Of a stretch of DNA of 64,000 nucleotides, positions 56,276-64,000 are shown piece after piece (within the stretch, counting starts at the first letter, position 1; each line of letters starts with the position of its first letter). A program made the position numbers and the translations under genes. Source of the stretch: Streptomyces sp. NBC_01197 (GTDB lineage Bacteria; Actinomycetota; Actinomycetes; Streptomycetales; Streptomycetaceae); contig NZ_CP108569.1 in NCBI RefSeq assembly GCF_036010505.1, positions 186,001 through 250,000 on the forward strand, in the 5' to 3' direction. Under the pieces are notes generated by a model. The model had not been told where the DNA came from and searched no databases. It was given only the letters and a program-made list of their open reading frames with translations.

Positions 56276-57340
56276 CTATCCGGCGCCTCCGCCGTTGGAC
56301 TGCGAGATCCCCGGCGCGACGGCGCGGAACTTGTAGATGTAGCCGCCGTTGTCGCCACCGACGGTGATGTACCCGTCCTTCGTGCCCGGCTTGATCACCA
56401 GGTTGCTGACGAGGAGTTCCGGCTTGGGCCGCTGCGGTATGGCGATCGTGGCGATCAGGTCTCCGGTCCGGTTCCAGACGAGGATCTTCCCGGCGCCGAG
56501 GACCACCTGGTACACGTTGCCGGCGGAGTCGACGGAGTTGGAGTCGAAGCCGCCCTGGCCGACGTTGGCGGACATGCCCACGCCGCTCCCGACCACACTC
56601 TTCCCGTCGGGCGCGAGGGTGAGGTAGACCTCGCGGCCGAGGTTGTACTCACCCACCCACAAGCCGGAGAAATCCGGGGTGAACGAGATGCCGTTGGGAT
56701 TGGACAGGCCGTCCTGCAGGACGATCGGGTCGGTGCCGTGGGCGTCGAGACGCACCACCCGGCCGACCGGGTTCTCCAGCGAGCCCTGGTAGTCGGTGAC
56801 GTACATGTCCCCCGCCTTGTTGAAGGCGATGTCGTCGGGCACCATCGCCCGGCCGTCCACCGGCCCCGAGAAGACGGTCGTGAATCCGGTGCCGTCGGGG
56901 TTGAGCCGGTCGATCTTCCCGTTGTCGTAGTCGGTGACGTAGATCTTCCCGTCGGCCGGGCTGAACTGCAGGGACGAGAAGCGGCTCGTGGCGTCGGTGT
57001 AGACAGGCTTGACGGTCTTCGTCCGCAAGTCGTACCGGAGGATCTTGGGCTGTCCCGCCGGAGCGGTGAAGTCGACGAAGTACAGCTGCCCGTCGGGCCC
57101 GAAGGCCGGACCCTCCAGCACGGTCGCGTGCCCGAACGCCGACGGCGGGTCAAGAGGCACCACTTTGGCGACCTGAGCGGCCTGGATGCCACGCGCCGGC
57201 GTCCCCCGCCCCGCGTCCGAGGTCCGGACGGCGCCCTGGCCGCCGGTCGTACTCGCAGCGCTCGTGCCCCCTGGGCCGCCGACAACCAGGGCCACCACAA
57301 AGGCGGCCGCGAGCGCGAGCGATTTCCTGGTCCTGATCAT
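56276..57340 (-). CDS. Secreted beta-propeller protein (SMP-30/gluconolactonase or ScyD/ScyE-like)
   Basis: 354 residues with a signal peptide (MIRTRKSLALAAAFVVALVV, AAS cleavage) and repeated propeller blades, such as LEGPAFGPDGQLYFVD, LQFSPADGKIYVTDYDNGKI, DDIAFNKAGDMYVTDYQG and GLSNPNGISFTPDFSGLW. Asp and Asn at blade loops suggest a metal-dependent lactonase/hydrolase of the SMP-30 family, but the substrate is unknown. An extracellular lactone or ester hydrolase would fit beside a carboxylate degradation locus. ATG at 57340 chosen because of the Arg/Lys n-region. Confidence 0.85.
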   Translation of the reverse strand: MIRTRKSLALAAAFVVALVVGGPGGTSAASTTGGQGAVRTSDAGRGTPARGIQAAQVAKVVPLDPPSAFGHATVLEGPAFGPDGQLYFVDFTAPAGQPKILRYDLRTKTVKPVYTDATSRFSSLQFSPADGKIYVTDYDNGKIDRLNPDGTGFTTVFSGPVDGRAMVPDDIAFNKAGDMYVTDYQGSLENPVGRVVRLDAHGTDPIVLQDGLSNPNGISFTPDFSGLWVGEYNLGREVYLTLAPDGKSVVGSGVGMSANVGQGGFDSNSVDSAGNVYQVVLGAGKILVWNRTGDLIATIAIPQRPKPELLVSNLVIKPGTKDGYITVGGDNGGYIYKFRAVAPGISQSNGGGAG

Positions 57341-57555
57341 GGTTTCATCCGATCCACTGCTCCAGATCATGGTTCTTCCGCTCCGCGACCCCGCTCCGAG
57401 ATCTCGGATGACGTCGCGACGCGGGCGTAATTAGGGGGCCGGCCGGGCTCACCGTCCGGCACGCGCGCGGGGGCTCCCGCCACCCGGCCTTCCCCAGCCG
57501 GCGGCGCCCCGGCCTGCTACAGCAAACCTGCTACCGGAAACGGGTGAAGCTCGCC

Positions 57556-59154
57556 CTACGGGACATTCTTCGAGCCGCTGGCAGGAGGCTGATCGATCGC
57601 GGCGTGAGAGGCCCTCTGCCGCAGCAGGTTCTTCTGGATCTTTCCCGTCGATGTCTTGGGCAGCTCGCAGAAGACCACTTGGCGTGGTGTCTTGAACCCC
57701 GCGATCCTGGCCCGCACGAAGGTGACCAGTTCTGCTTCGGTGACCGATGTGCCGGACCTGAGCTTGACGTACGCGATCGGAACCTCACCCCATTTCGGGT
57801 GCGGTGTACCGACGACCGCGGCCTCCAGCACCGCCGGGTGCTCCGCGAGCGCGCTCTCCACTTCGACGCAAGTGATGTTCTCCCCGCCGGAGATGATGAC
57901 GTCCTTGGCTCTGTCGCGCAGCTCGACATAGCCGTCCGCATGCATGACGCCCAGGTCGCCCGAGCGGAACCAGCCATCGGTGGTCGTCGCTGCGGCGGTC
58001 GCTTCGTCGTCGCGGTAGTAGCCGAGCATCACGTCATTGCCGCGCAGAACGATCTCGCCGAGAGTGCTGCCGTCAGCCGGCACGTCGGCACCATCGGAAC
58101 CGACCACCCGCAGGGGTTCGGCGATGACGTTCGCTATGCCCTGTCGCGCCATCAGCGGTGCACGCTGTTCGACCGGCAGATCCCGCCACTCGGGCTGCGG
58201 GTCACATACAACGGCTGGGCCGAACGTCTCGGTGAGCCCGTAGAGATGACGGGTCTCAATGCCGAGCGTGCTCATCCTGGCAAGCAGCGCGGGCCAGGGC
58301 GGCGCGCCCCCGACGAACACCTGTACCGGGTGGGAGACCGGTGCTGTCGCAGCGGGGTCCTCTGCCATCATGGCCAGAACGGTGGGTGCCGCACAGAAGT
58401 GGGTGACACCGCTCTCGCGAATGGCATGCCAGATGTCCGGCGGGTTCACCTTGCGCAGGCAGTGGTGCACCGCCCCGGCCGCAGTCACCGCCCAGGGGAA
58501 GCACCAGCCGTTCGTGTGGAACATCGGCAGCGTCCACAGATACCGCGACGACGTGTCCAGCTTGGCGTGGTAGGCCATCGCCAGCGCCTGGAGATAGGCA
58601 CCACGGTGGTGGTACATCACTCCCTTCGGCCGTCCCGTCGTACCGCTGGTGTAGTTGATCGACAGGAGGGATCTCTCGTCGGTGGCCGTCACCGCCCGCG
58701 GGGTGGCGCCTGCCAGCAAGGACTCGTACTCGTCCTGCGGCTGTCCTGAGCTGATCACTGCCGGCTGGATCTCACAGTGCTTCAGTGCCTCGGTCAGCAC
58801 GTCGCGGTACGCGGAGTCCACGACCACCACGCCGGGAGCGCTGTGGTCGAGGATGTAGGCGATCTCGGCAGGCGCCAGCCTGGTGTTGAGTGCCACGAGG
58901 ACCGCGCCGGCCAGTGGCACTCCGTAGTGCGCCTCCAGCAGCACATGGGTGTTGGGGGCCAGTACCGCGACCCGGTCCCCCGGCCGCACTCCGTGCCCGT
59001 CCAGCACGCCGGCCAGCGCCTGTGCCCGTTGCCAGAGCTCGGCATAGGAGTACCGCAGGTCGCCGTCGACGACCGCGAGGCGGTCGGCGAACACTTTGGC
59101 GGCGCGCGCGGCGAACGCCACCGGAGTCAGTTCGGAGAAGACCATCCCGTGCAT
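57556..59154 (-). CDS. AMP-forming acyl-CoA ligase (532 aa), fatty-acid/alkyl type
   Basis: ANL enzyme with INYTSGTTGRPKGVMYHHRG (about residues 170-189), TRHLYGLTETFGPAV, GWFRSGDLGVMHADGYVELR and the C-terminal lysine in PKTSTGKIQKNLLR. The MHG start leads directly into SELTPVAFAARAAKVFADR, typical of medium-chain ligases. Follows the cyclase-family gene by 22 bases on the same strand and is presumably coregulated. The product may enter the dehydrogenase pathway. Confidence 0.9.
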   Translation of the reverse strand: MHGMVFSELTPVAFAARAAKVFADRLAVVDGDLRYSYAELWQRAQALAGVLDGHGVRPGDRVAVLAPNTHVLLEAHYGVPLAGAVLVALNTRLAPAEIAYILDHSAPGVVVVDSAYRDVLTEALKHCEIQPAVISSGQPQDEYESLLAGATPRAVTATDERSLLSINYTSGTTGRPKGVMYHHRGAYLQALAMAYHAKLDTSSRYLWTLPMFHTNGWCFPWAVTAAGAVHHCLRKVNPPDIWHAIRESGVTHFCAAPTVLAMMAEDPAATAPVSHPVQVFVGGAPPWPALLARMSTLGIETRHLYGLTETFGPAVVCDPQPEWRDLPVEQRAPLMARQGIANVIAEPLRVVGSDGADVPADGSTLGEIVLRGNDVMLGYYRDDEATAAATTTDGWFRSGDLGVMHADGYVELRDRAKDVIISGGENITCVEVESALAEHPAVLEAAVVGTPHPKWGEVPIAYVKLRSGTSVTEAELVTFVRARIAGFKTPRQVVFCELPKTSTGKIQKNLLRQRASHAAIDQPPASGSKNVP

Positions 59155-59176
59155 CTTGACGCGCCTCCCCGCCCGG

Positions 59177-60055
59177 TTACGCCACGGCGATCGGCCGGAG
59201 CGGCGACCCTGTGCCGCCGCGAATGGTCAGCGGCAGGCCCACGAAGAGGAAGCTGGAGACCGAATCGGCCGCCAGACCCTCGCAGTTGACCCACTCCATG
59301 ATGTGGATGCCCTGCTCATGGAGCAGGAACAAGTGCACGGGGAGCTGGTTCCCGGGCACCGTCGACGGCCTCACCTCGAAGGACATGGTGTCCGCGCCCA
59401 CGTAGCGCGCGCCCTGCGACACGAGCCACTGTGCTCCGTCCAGTGCCACGCCACTGCCGTCGCTGTGCTTGCGGACCAGGTCGATGTCGGGCCAGAACTT
59501 CATCTGCCCCGTCCGCACCAGCACGATGTCCCCGTCCTGGATCGTCACCTCGGCAGCATCCGCCGCCTGCCGCAGATGCTGCTCACCGACGGCGAAGTGG
59601 GGCGGCAGGACTTCAAGACCGAGCGCCCGGGGGACGTCCAGCAGAACGCCTCTTCCGATGATGGGAGCCAGTTCCGAGGCGTCCCCGCGTTCGGCACCGT
59701 AATCGCCCAGTGCCTCATTCGCCGACACACCCCCATGCCATTCGTCGTTCTCCCCGCACGTCACATGACAGAGCGCGTCGATATGGGTCCCGGTGTGCAG
59801 GCTCCCCGACATGAGCTCGGACACGTAGCCCATCTGGACCTGGTTGGCATCCGGGTCGTCGAACGGGAACCGCTGAGAGACCCGCTGGCCTTGCGGCGAG
59901 CTGTAGGTGAGGACCTCGAAACGTGGGTAGCCGTCAAATGTAGGCATGTGCCGCCACCAACCCGAGGACAGGTCGTACACCGCACCCCTGGCTGGGATGC
60001 CGAGATTGCGGAGAAGGTCGTCTGCCTGGCGGTCCGGCCGGGTCTGCGAGTTCAT
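59177..60055 (-). CDS. Cyclase-family metal-dependent hydrolase (kynurenine formamidase-like)
   Basis: 292 residues with the family motif HTGTHIDALCH (near residue 90, metal-binding His and Asp), DLSSGWWRHMPTF, ARYVGADTMSFEV and VHLFLLHEQGIHIMEWVN. The family includes arylformamidases and cyclic-amide or lactone hydrolases. ATG at 60055 behind AAAGGGACGTCATC. Operon partner of the 532-residue ligase, so hydrolysis may release the acid that is then activated (inference). Upstream lies a GntR-type motif at 60281-60293. Confidence 0.85.
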   Translation of the reverse strand: MNSQTRPDRQADDLLRNLGIPARGAVYDLSSGWWRHMPTFDGYPRFEVLTYSSPQGQRVSQRFPFDDPDANQVQMGYVSELMSGSLHTGTHIDALCHVTCGENDEWHGGVSANEALGDYGAERGDASELAPIIGRGVLLDVPRALGLEVLPPHFAVGEQHLRQAADAAEVTIQDGDIVLVRTGQMKFWPDIDLVRKHSDGSGVALDGAQWLVSQGARYVGADTMSFEVRPSTVPGNQLPVHLFLLHEQGIHIMEWVNCEGLAADSVSSFLFVGLPLTIRGGTGSPLRPIAVA

Positions 60056-60280
60056 GATGACGTCCCTTTCACGAGTTGCTGCAGAGGTGGCCCGATCGCT
60101 GCTGTCGATCAGGCCGTGACAGACATGCCGGCACCGGCCGTCAGTACCGTTCCGGTACTCCTCGCGGCGTCGCGCCGAGGCCGGCCGCGTACCGACCGGC
60201 TCTGCCGCCGGTCCCGCTGTCCGCGCCGGAGAACACGGCACAACCGCGCTCCGTGCATCCCGTTCTGCTCAGCATCAGTT

Positions 60281-60293
60281 CAGTGTACTCATT
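60281..60293. promoter_or_regulatory. GntR-type operator-like site B
   Basis: CAGTGTACTCATT, i.e. AATGAGTACACTG on the other strand, matching GAGTACACT of site A. In front of the cyclase-ligase operon. Confidence 0.5.
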
Positions 60294-60385
60294 ACCCGAT
60301 ATCAAGGTCTAGCCCGGCAGTGGACCAGACGTACTCCGCCTAGGAGCGCAGTAGACCTTGATCACACGCATCCCAACCGCCACCA

Positions 60386-60398
60386 AAGAGTGCACTTT
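60386..60398. promoter_or_regulatory. GntR-type operator-like site C
   Basis: AAGAGTGCACTTT with the perfect palindrome AGTGCACT in the middle. One base different from site A, some 5.9 kb away. Confidence 0.58.
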
Positions 60399-60795
60399 TA
60401 TCCTCGCTATGCTTCCTCGCGCGCGCCACTGGGCGCGGCTCGCTGCGGCCCGGACCCAACTCAGCCCTCGCGGCGGTGAGTTCACGGGAATGATCGTCCG
60501 GCAGGGGGAAGCCCACGCTCCGGAGGCCAGTGGGTGCTCGTAATCGGCGCGGCTCCGAGAGGCGACTTCGCGCGCACCAGGTCCCAGGAGGGGTCTTCCC
60601 GCAGGCTGCTTTCGGCGCACACCGCTAATGCCAGGCGCGGACACGCTGATCGCGACACTCTCCACGCCATTTACCGGCCCGGTCGTCGCCCGCTGATCAC
60701 GGCCGCGTCAAAAGTGACCCGACGGGGAGTGCCCGCGGAGCAGGACGAGCTGTTCACCGGGCGCCGCCCTTGGGCAGGCGGCCCAGGATCTGTGT

Positions 60796-61539
60796 CTACG
60801 ACTCGTTCTTCAACAGCTCCGCCACGGCTTGCAAGTGCCGCCGCATCCGGTGTTGTGCGAGCGGGGCGTCGCCGGCCACGATCGCCGCGACCATCGCCTG
60901 GTGAGCTTGGTGGGACTTGAGAGCGGCGTCGCGACTGCCCTCGTCCGGTAGGTCACCGGACGCCCATTCGTCCTGCACCATGTCCTGGTCCAGCTGGGCC
61001 AACACCTCGACGAAGAGGGTGATCGCCGGGTTACCGGCCAATTCAGCGATCACGCTGTGGAGGTTCCGCGCGTGCCCGAGCGTCACACCCTGGTCCATGA
61101 GCTCCCGCTCGGTCTCCAGGGCGCCCGTCAGGCGTGCGATTCCCGCCTCGGTCAGTTTCTCGATCGCGGTGGTGACACCCGCGAGTTCGAGGGCCATCCT
61201 CGCCTCGAACAGCTGACGCCGGCTGACGGCTGCGTGCCGGAGGTAAACCCGCGCGGCATCGCGGACGATGCCGGGGTCAGGTTCCGTGACGACGAGGCCA
61301 CCGCCCGGCCCACGCCGCATACGCGCCATCTGGTGATGCTCGATGAGCCGGACGGCTTCGCGGAACACGGCACGGCTCACGCCGTAGCGTTCGATCAGAT
61401 CCCGCTCGGACCCGAGGACCGACCCGGTGCGCCAGCCCTCCTTGACGATGTCCTTCTCGATCAGCGCCGCCACGGTCTCGGCGAGTCGCTGACTCCCCCG
61501 TCCGGCAGGTGCGGTGTCGCTCTTCCAGTCGCCCGTCAT
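60796..61539 (-). CDS. GntR-family regulator, FadR subfamily
   Basis: 247 residues with an N-terminal winged helix (LAETVAALIEKDIVKEGWRT, then YGVSRAVFREAVRLIEHHQM, with a RRGPGGGLVV wing) and a C-terminal FCD helical domain (about 95-240, FEARMALELAGVTTAIEKL, then HSVIAELAGNPAITLFVEVL, HHx-type HQAMVAAIVAGDAPLAQHRM). FCD regulators bind carboxylates such as acyl-CoA or aromatic acids. The likely controller of the 49-61 kb locus: site D lies 52 bases upstream of its own start. Confidence 0.9.
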   Translation of the reverse strand: MTGDWKSDTAPAGRGSQRLAETVAALIEKDIVKEGWRTGSVLGSERDLIERYGVSRAVFREAVRLIEHHQMARMRRGPGGGLVVTEPDPGIVRDAARVYLRHAAVSRRQLFEARMALELAGVTTAIEKLTEAGIARLTGALETERELMDQGVTLGHARNLHSVIAELAGNPAITLFVEVLAQLDQDMVQDEWASGDLPDEGSRDAALKSHQAHQAMVAAIVAGDAPLAQHRMRRHLQAVAELLKNES

Positions 61540-61591
61540 GGACAGATCTGCCCTGTCTGAGAATCATTGCCTTGGCAACATCGCAGTGCAT

Positions 61592-61604
61592 AGAGAGCAC
61601 TCTT
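61592..61604. promoter_or_regulatory. GntR-type operator-like site D (autoregulatory)
   Basis: AGAGAGCACTCTT, i.e. AAGAGTGCTCTCT on the other strand, close to AAGAGTGCACTTT. 52 bases before the GntR start codon. Confidence 0.52.
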
Positions 61605-61758
61605 CCTGAGACCCACTATAGGTGACCTGGGAGAAAGCCGCGCCGATTCCGCGAGGGGGACCAAATAAGTCTCCTCATCCTCCGCGCAGGCGCACCAGAA
61701 GACCGCGCGCCGCCCGGTCCCCGCCCGGCGCGGACCACGCCGGACGGGGACCGCTGTC

Positions 61759-62646
61759 TCAGGCGATCGGCGGGCGCCGGTAGGACGGCCGGCCCGGGCC
61801 GCGTGCCATCGAGTATCCGGCAATACCGGCGAGCGCGCCCAGGACTCCGCCGCCCACGGTCCAGATCCAGCGGTCGGACCACCAGCCGGACGACCAGCCG
61901 TCCTCGGGTTCGGCGGCGGTACCCGCGGGCGTCGCCGCATCCGGCGTACCCGCCGAGTCCGAGGCCCCCGCGGTGTCCGACGGGGACGACGTGGCCGATG
62001 AAGCGTCCGGCGCGGTGACCGCCGTCAGCGGGGACGAGAGCGAACCGTCCACGGCATGTGCTCCGCCGTCACCGGACGAGGTGGCCACGACGTCCGCCTG
62101 CACCGGCAGCCCGAGGTCCTCCTGCGGAAGGTCGATGACCGTCAGCCGGATGTAATAGCTGCCCGGCAGCGGGTCGTTGGCCCAGGGCTCCGCCCAGGAC
62201 CGGACCGTACGCAGATGGCAGGTCATGGTGACGGAGGCGGCATCCGCCGACGCCACCCTGCTCTGGCTGCCGTACTGGCACGACTGCCGCCTGCGCAGCC
62301 CGTCGTAGACATCGAGCTGCCAGGTCGAGGCACCGTGACGGGCGGAGGCTTCCGGCAGCTTCACGGTGGCGTCGACCGTGGCCGACTGGCCCGCGTCGGC
62401 GGGGAAGACCCAGTACAGGTAGTCGCCGGTCGAGGCGCTCACGGTGGCGTGCCGGCCCTGCCGGATGGCGGTCGCCGTCCGGAATGCCGTGCCGGCCTGG
62501 GACGGCGCCCCGCTGCCGTCCGCCGGGGAAGCCGAAGAGGAGACATCCGGAGACGGCGTCCCCGTGTCAGCCGCTGCGGCGCCGGCCCCGCCGAAGAGAG
62601 CCAGCCCGGCCAGGACGGTGAGCGGGAATATCCGGTTGATCCGCAT
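61759..62646 (-). CDS. Exported protein with beta-sandwich domain and C-terminal anchor
   Basis: 295 residues: signal peptide (MRINRIFPLTVLAGLALFGG, cleavage near AAAADT), a predicted extracellular domain (about 55-200, with ASTGDYLYWVFPADAGQSATV and four cysteines), a Ser/Ala/Pro-rich linker (about 205-255) and a single transmembrane helix WTVGGGVLGALAGIAGYSM before a basic tail. Not matched to a known family. It starts within the TGATG overlap with the vWA gene, so the two are coexpressed and may work together at the cell surface. Confidence 0.8.
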   Translation of the reverse strand: MRINRIFPLTVLAGLALFGGAGAAAADTGTPSPDVSSSASPADGSGAPSQAGTAFRTATAIRQGRHATVSASTGDYLYWVFPADAGQSATVDATVKLPEASARHGASTWQLDVYDGLRRRQSCQYGSQSRVASADAASVTMTCHLRTVRSWAEPWANDPLPGSYYIRLTVIDLPQEDLGLPVQADVVATSSGDGGAHAVDGSLSSPLTAVTAPDASSATSSPSDTAGASDSAGTPDAATPAGTAAEPEDGWSSGWWSDRWIWTVGGGVLGALAGIAGYSMARGPGRPSYRRPPIA

Positions 62647-63914
62647 CAGTTGGTCCTCCCGGCGAAGCGCAAGCGTGAAACCCAGCCCCACAGCACACCC
62701 GCGACCAGGCCGGTGAGGGCCAGGACGCCGAGCAGCCACCAGCCGCGGCCGAGCCCGAAGGCGGCCACGTCGGATGCCTTGCCGGGTGCGTCCACGACGG
62801 CGATGTTCAGTTCGACGGGCAGGCCGGGCGTGGTCTTGACCGACGGCGGCGCCGAGAAGGAGTTGCTGACCTGGAGGCAGACCGTCTCCGCCTGGCTCTG
62901 TGCGTCGTCCGATCCGACAGACGGCTTCGGATAGCGCAGGCCCGTGGAGATGGCGTCGGTGCGCCCGGTGCCCGACTCCTGCCCTCGTACGAGCTCCCGC
63001 CCGTGGACGGTCAATGCCCGGAGCAGTACGCCGTAGTCGTTGTTGACGGCCCGGTCGGCGGCGACACTGACGGAGGCGCGGAGTTCCTGGCCGGGCCGGA
63101 CGTCCACCCGGTACCAGCGGTGCTCGGCGAACCTCTCCCGGTCGCTGTAGAGCCCGGCCTTGAGCTGCGGGGCGTTCGTGCAGGTGTCCGTACCCTCGGT
63201 GGCCACGGGTGTGGTGACGGGGGCCGCCGCTCGGTCCACCAACTGCGTGACGCGCCCGGAGAGTTCATTGGTGTGGCGTACGGAGGTGTACGTGCCGCCG
63301 GTCGCCTCGGCGATGCAGCTCAGCTGCTTCTGGGTCTTGGCGTCGGGCACCAGACCCAGGGTGTCGATGACGAGGTGGATGCCCTGGGCCGCGATGTCGC
63401 GTGCCACAACGCACGGGTCGAGCGGCGCGCAGGTGTCCTCGCCGTCACTGATGAGGACGATACGGCGGGTGGCTTCACCGCCCTTGAGGTCCCGGGCCGC
63501 CGCCTGGAGGGCGGGTCCGATCGGTGTCCAGCCGGTGGGCGCGAGCGTGGCGACCGCCGTCTTGGCCTCGGTCCGGTCGAGTTGCCCCACCGGGTACAGC
63601 TGCCGGGTGTCCTTGCACCCGGTCCTGCGGTCGTTGCCGGGGTAGTTCGCACCCAGCGTGCGTATGCCCAGTTGCACCTGCTCGGGCACCGAGTCGAGAA
63701 CTTCGTTGAAGGCCTGCTTCGCCGCCGTCATCCGCGAGCCGCCGTCGATGTCGCGCGTGCGCATCGAGCCACTGACGTCGAGCACCAACTCGACCTTGGG
63801 CGATGGCTTGTCGGACGGTTCATCGGCAGCGGCGGCGCCGGTGGGGAAGGTTCCGACGACCAGGGCAGCCAGGAGCGTGCACACTCCGGCCGCCAGCCGT
63901 TTTCTCATGATCAT
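62646..63914 (-). CDS. Exported von Willebrand A-domain protein with C-terminal anchor
   Basis: 422 residues. Signal peptide (MIMRKRLAAGVCTLLAALVV, AAA site), vWA domain with MIDAS VLDVSGSMRT (residues 45-54), TGWTPIGPAL and LISDGEDTCAP, then a predicted beta-sandwich region (about 240-370, TNAPQLKAGLYSDRERF, WYRVDVRPGQELRASVSV) and a final transmembrane helix WWLLGVLALTGLVAGVLWGW. MIDAS metal binding suggests protein-ligand adhesion. ATG at 63908 is an alternative start. The 86 bases beyond it hold no gene. Confidence 0.85.
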   Translation of the reverse strand: MIMRKRLAAGVCTLLAALVVGTFPTGAAAADEPSDKPSPKVELVLDVSGSMRTRDIDGGSRMTAAKQAFNEVLDSVPEQVQLGIRTLGANYPGNDRRTGCKDTRQLYPVGQLDRTEAKTAVATLAPTGWTPIGPALQAAARDLKGGEATRRIVLISDGEDTCAPLDPCVVARDIAAQGIHLVIDTLGLVPDAKTQKQLSCIAEATGGTYTSVRHTNELSGRVTQLVDRAAAPVTTPVATEGTDTCTNAPQLKAGLYSDRERFAEHRWYRVDVRPGQELRASVSVAADRAVNNDYGVLLRALTVHGRELVRGQESGTGRTDAISTGLRYPKPSVGSDDAQSQAETVCLQVSNSFSAPPSVKTTPGLPVELNIAVVDAPGKASDVAAFGLGRGWWLLGVLALTGLVAGVLWGWVSRLRFAGRTN

Positions 63915-64000
63915 CACCGGATCGTACGGAGCCTGCCCCCATATCTCCAAAACGCTTCCCGGGGAGGGGAGTTCGGACGTGCCAACCGGTCGGCCGAATC

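Larger units (their letters stand above)
60056..60795. other. 740-base spacer with two GntR-type motifs and no supported gene
   Basis: Lies between the cyclase operon and the GntR regulator gene, which point the same way. Contains sites B (60281-60293) and C (60386-60398), the former about 225 bases before the cyclase start. Several short ORFs have no recognisable features or ribosome site. AT-richer than neighbours around 60265-60400. Confidence 0.5.

Noticed and set aside
60309..60920. Short ORFs in the 60 kb spacer (118 and 128 residues)
   Set aside because: No ribosome sites, no motifs, Arg/Pro-rich composition typical of GC-rich chance ORFs, and both overlap the regulatory motifs.

Overview
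The window is very GC-rich, with GC-biased third codon positions, frequent GTG/TTG starts behind purine-rich ribosome sites, many 4-base ATGA overlaps, Tat-type signal peptides and families typical of soil mycelial Actinobacteria (K15-type DD-transpeptidase, 20-beta-hydroxysteroid dehydrogenase, MmyB-type and ROK regulators, GH92, GH114). It reads as a chromosomal segment of a Streptomyces-like organism, probably an accessory/arm-type region rich in catabolism and small specialised clusters. I saw no rRNA, tRNA, CRISPR array, complete insertion sequence or phage genes.

Layout. 1-5.7 kb: a leftward CoA-ester catabolic operon (dienoyl/enoyl-CoA reductase-type SDR, NDP-forming acyl-CoA synthetase, acyl-CoA dehydrogenase, partial enoyl-CoA hydratase) divergent from its likely TetR repressor, with two matching operator-like palindromes between them. 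5.7-8.8 kb: FUSC-type membrane protein, CtaG-like oxidase assembly protein and a small hypothetical. 8.8-16.5 kb: a sugar locus with a DeoR repressor, secreted GH114 endo-polygalactosaminidase, ABC importer (lipoprotein plus two permeases), PfkB kinase and GH4 glycosidase, read here as a candidate galactosamine-polymer utilisation system. 16.6-26.4 kb: GNAT, quinone-reductase-like MDR, K15-type DD-transpeptidase, DUF2071 protein, TetR plus hydroxysteroid dehydrogenase operon, an NB-ARC/TPR regulator without a DNA-binding domain, and a Tat-exported phospholipase C.

26.8-31 kb is a compact, partly decayed specialised-metabolism-like island: a degenerate Rieske-like small protein, an SDR with its active site lost, a divergent MmyB-type regulator, a type III polyketide synthase with an intact Cys-His-Asn triad, and a methyltransferase broken by a one-base frameshift. 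31-38.8 kb: secreted GH92 mannosidase, DUF2087 protein, epimerase, hypothetical, and a ROK regulator coupled to a formylglycine-generating enzyme. 38.9-39.4 kb is a graveyard of resolvase, HNH nuclease and protein kinase fragments. 39.4-49.1 kb is mostly transport: a large FUSC exporter, APC permease, SGNH hydrolase, GntR/UTRA regulator with a DHA2-type MFS pump, a VOC protein and an MHS-type MFS importer.

49.2-61.5 kb is a second and larger CoA-thioester degradation locus: two large acyl-CoA dehydrogenases that keep the helix-G glutamate, each encoded near a small acyl-CoA dehydrogenase lacking it (an arrangement that suggests heteromeric enzymes of the actinobacterial steroid side-chain type), a crotonase in which both canonical glutamates are histidine, two acyl-CoA ligases, a cyclase-family hydrolase, a secreted beta-propeller protein and a FadR-type GntR regulator. 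Four copies of an AAGAGTRCACTTT-like motif in the promoters of this region suggest one GntR regulon. The window closes with a coupled pair of signal-peptide-plus-C-terminal-anchor proteins, one with a von Willebrand A domain.
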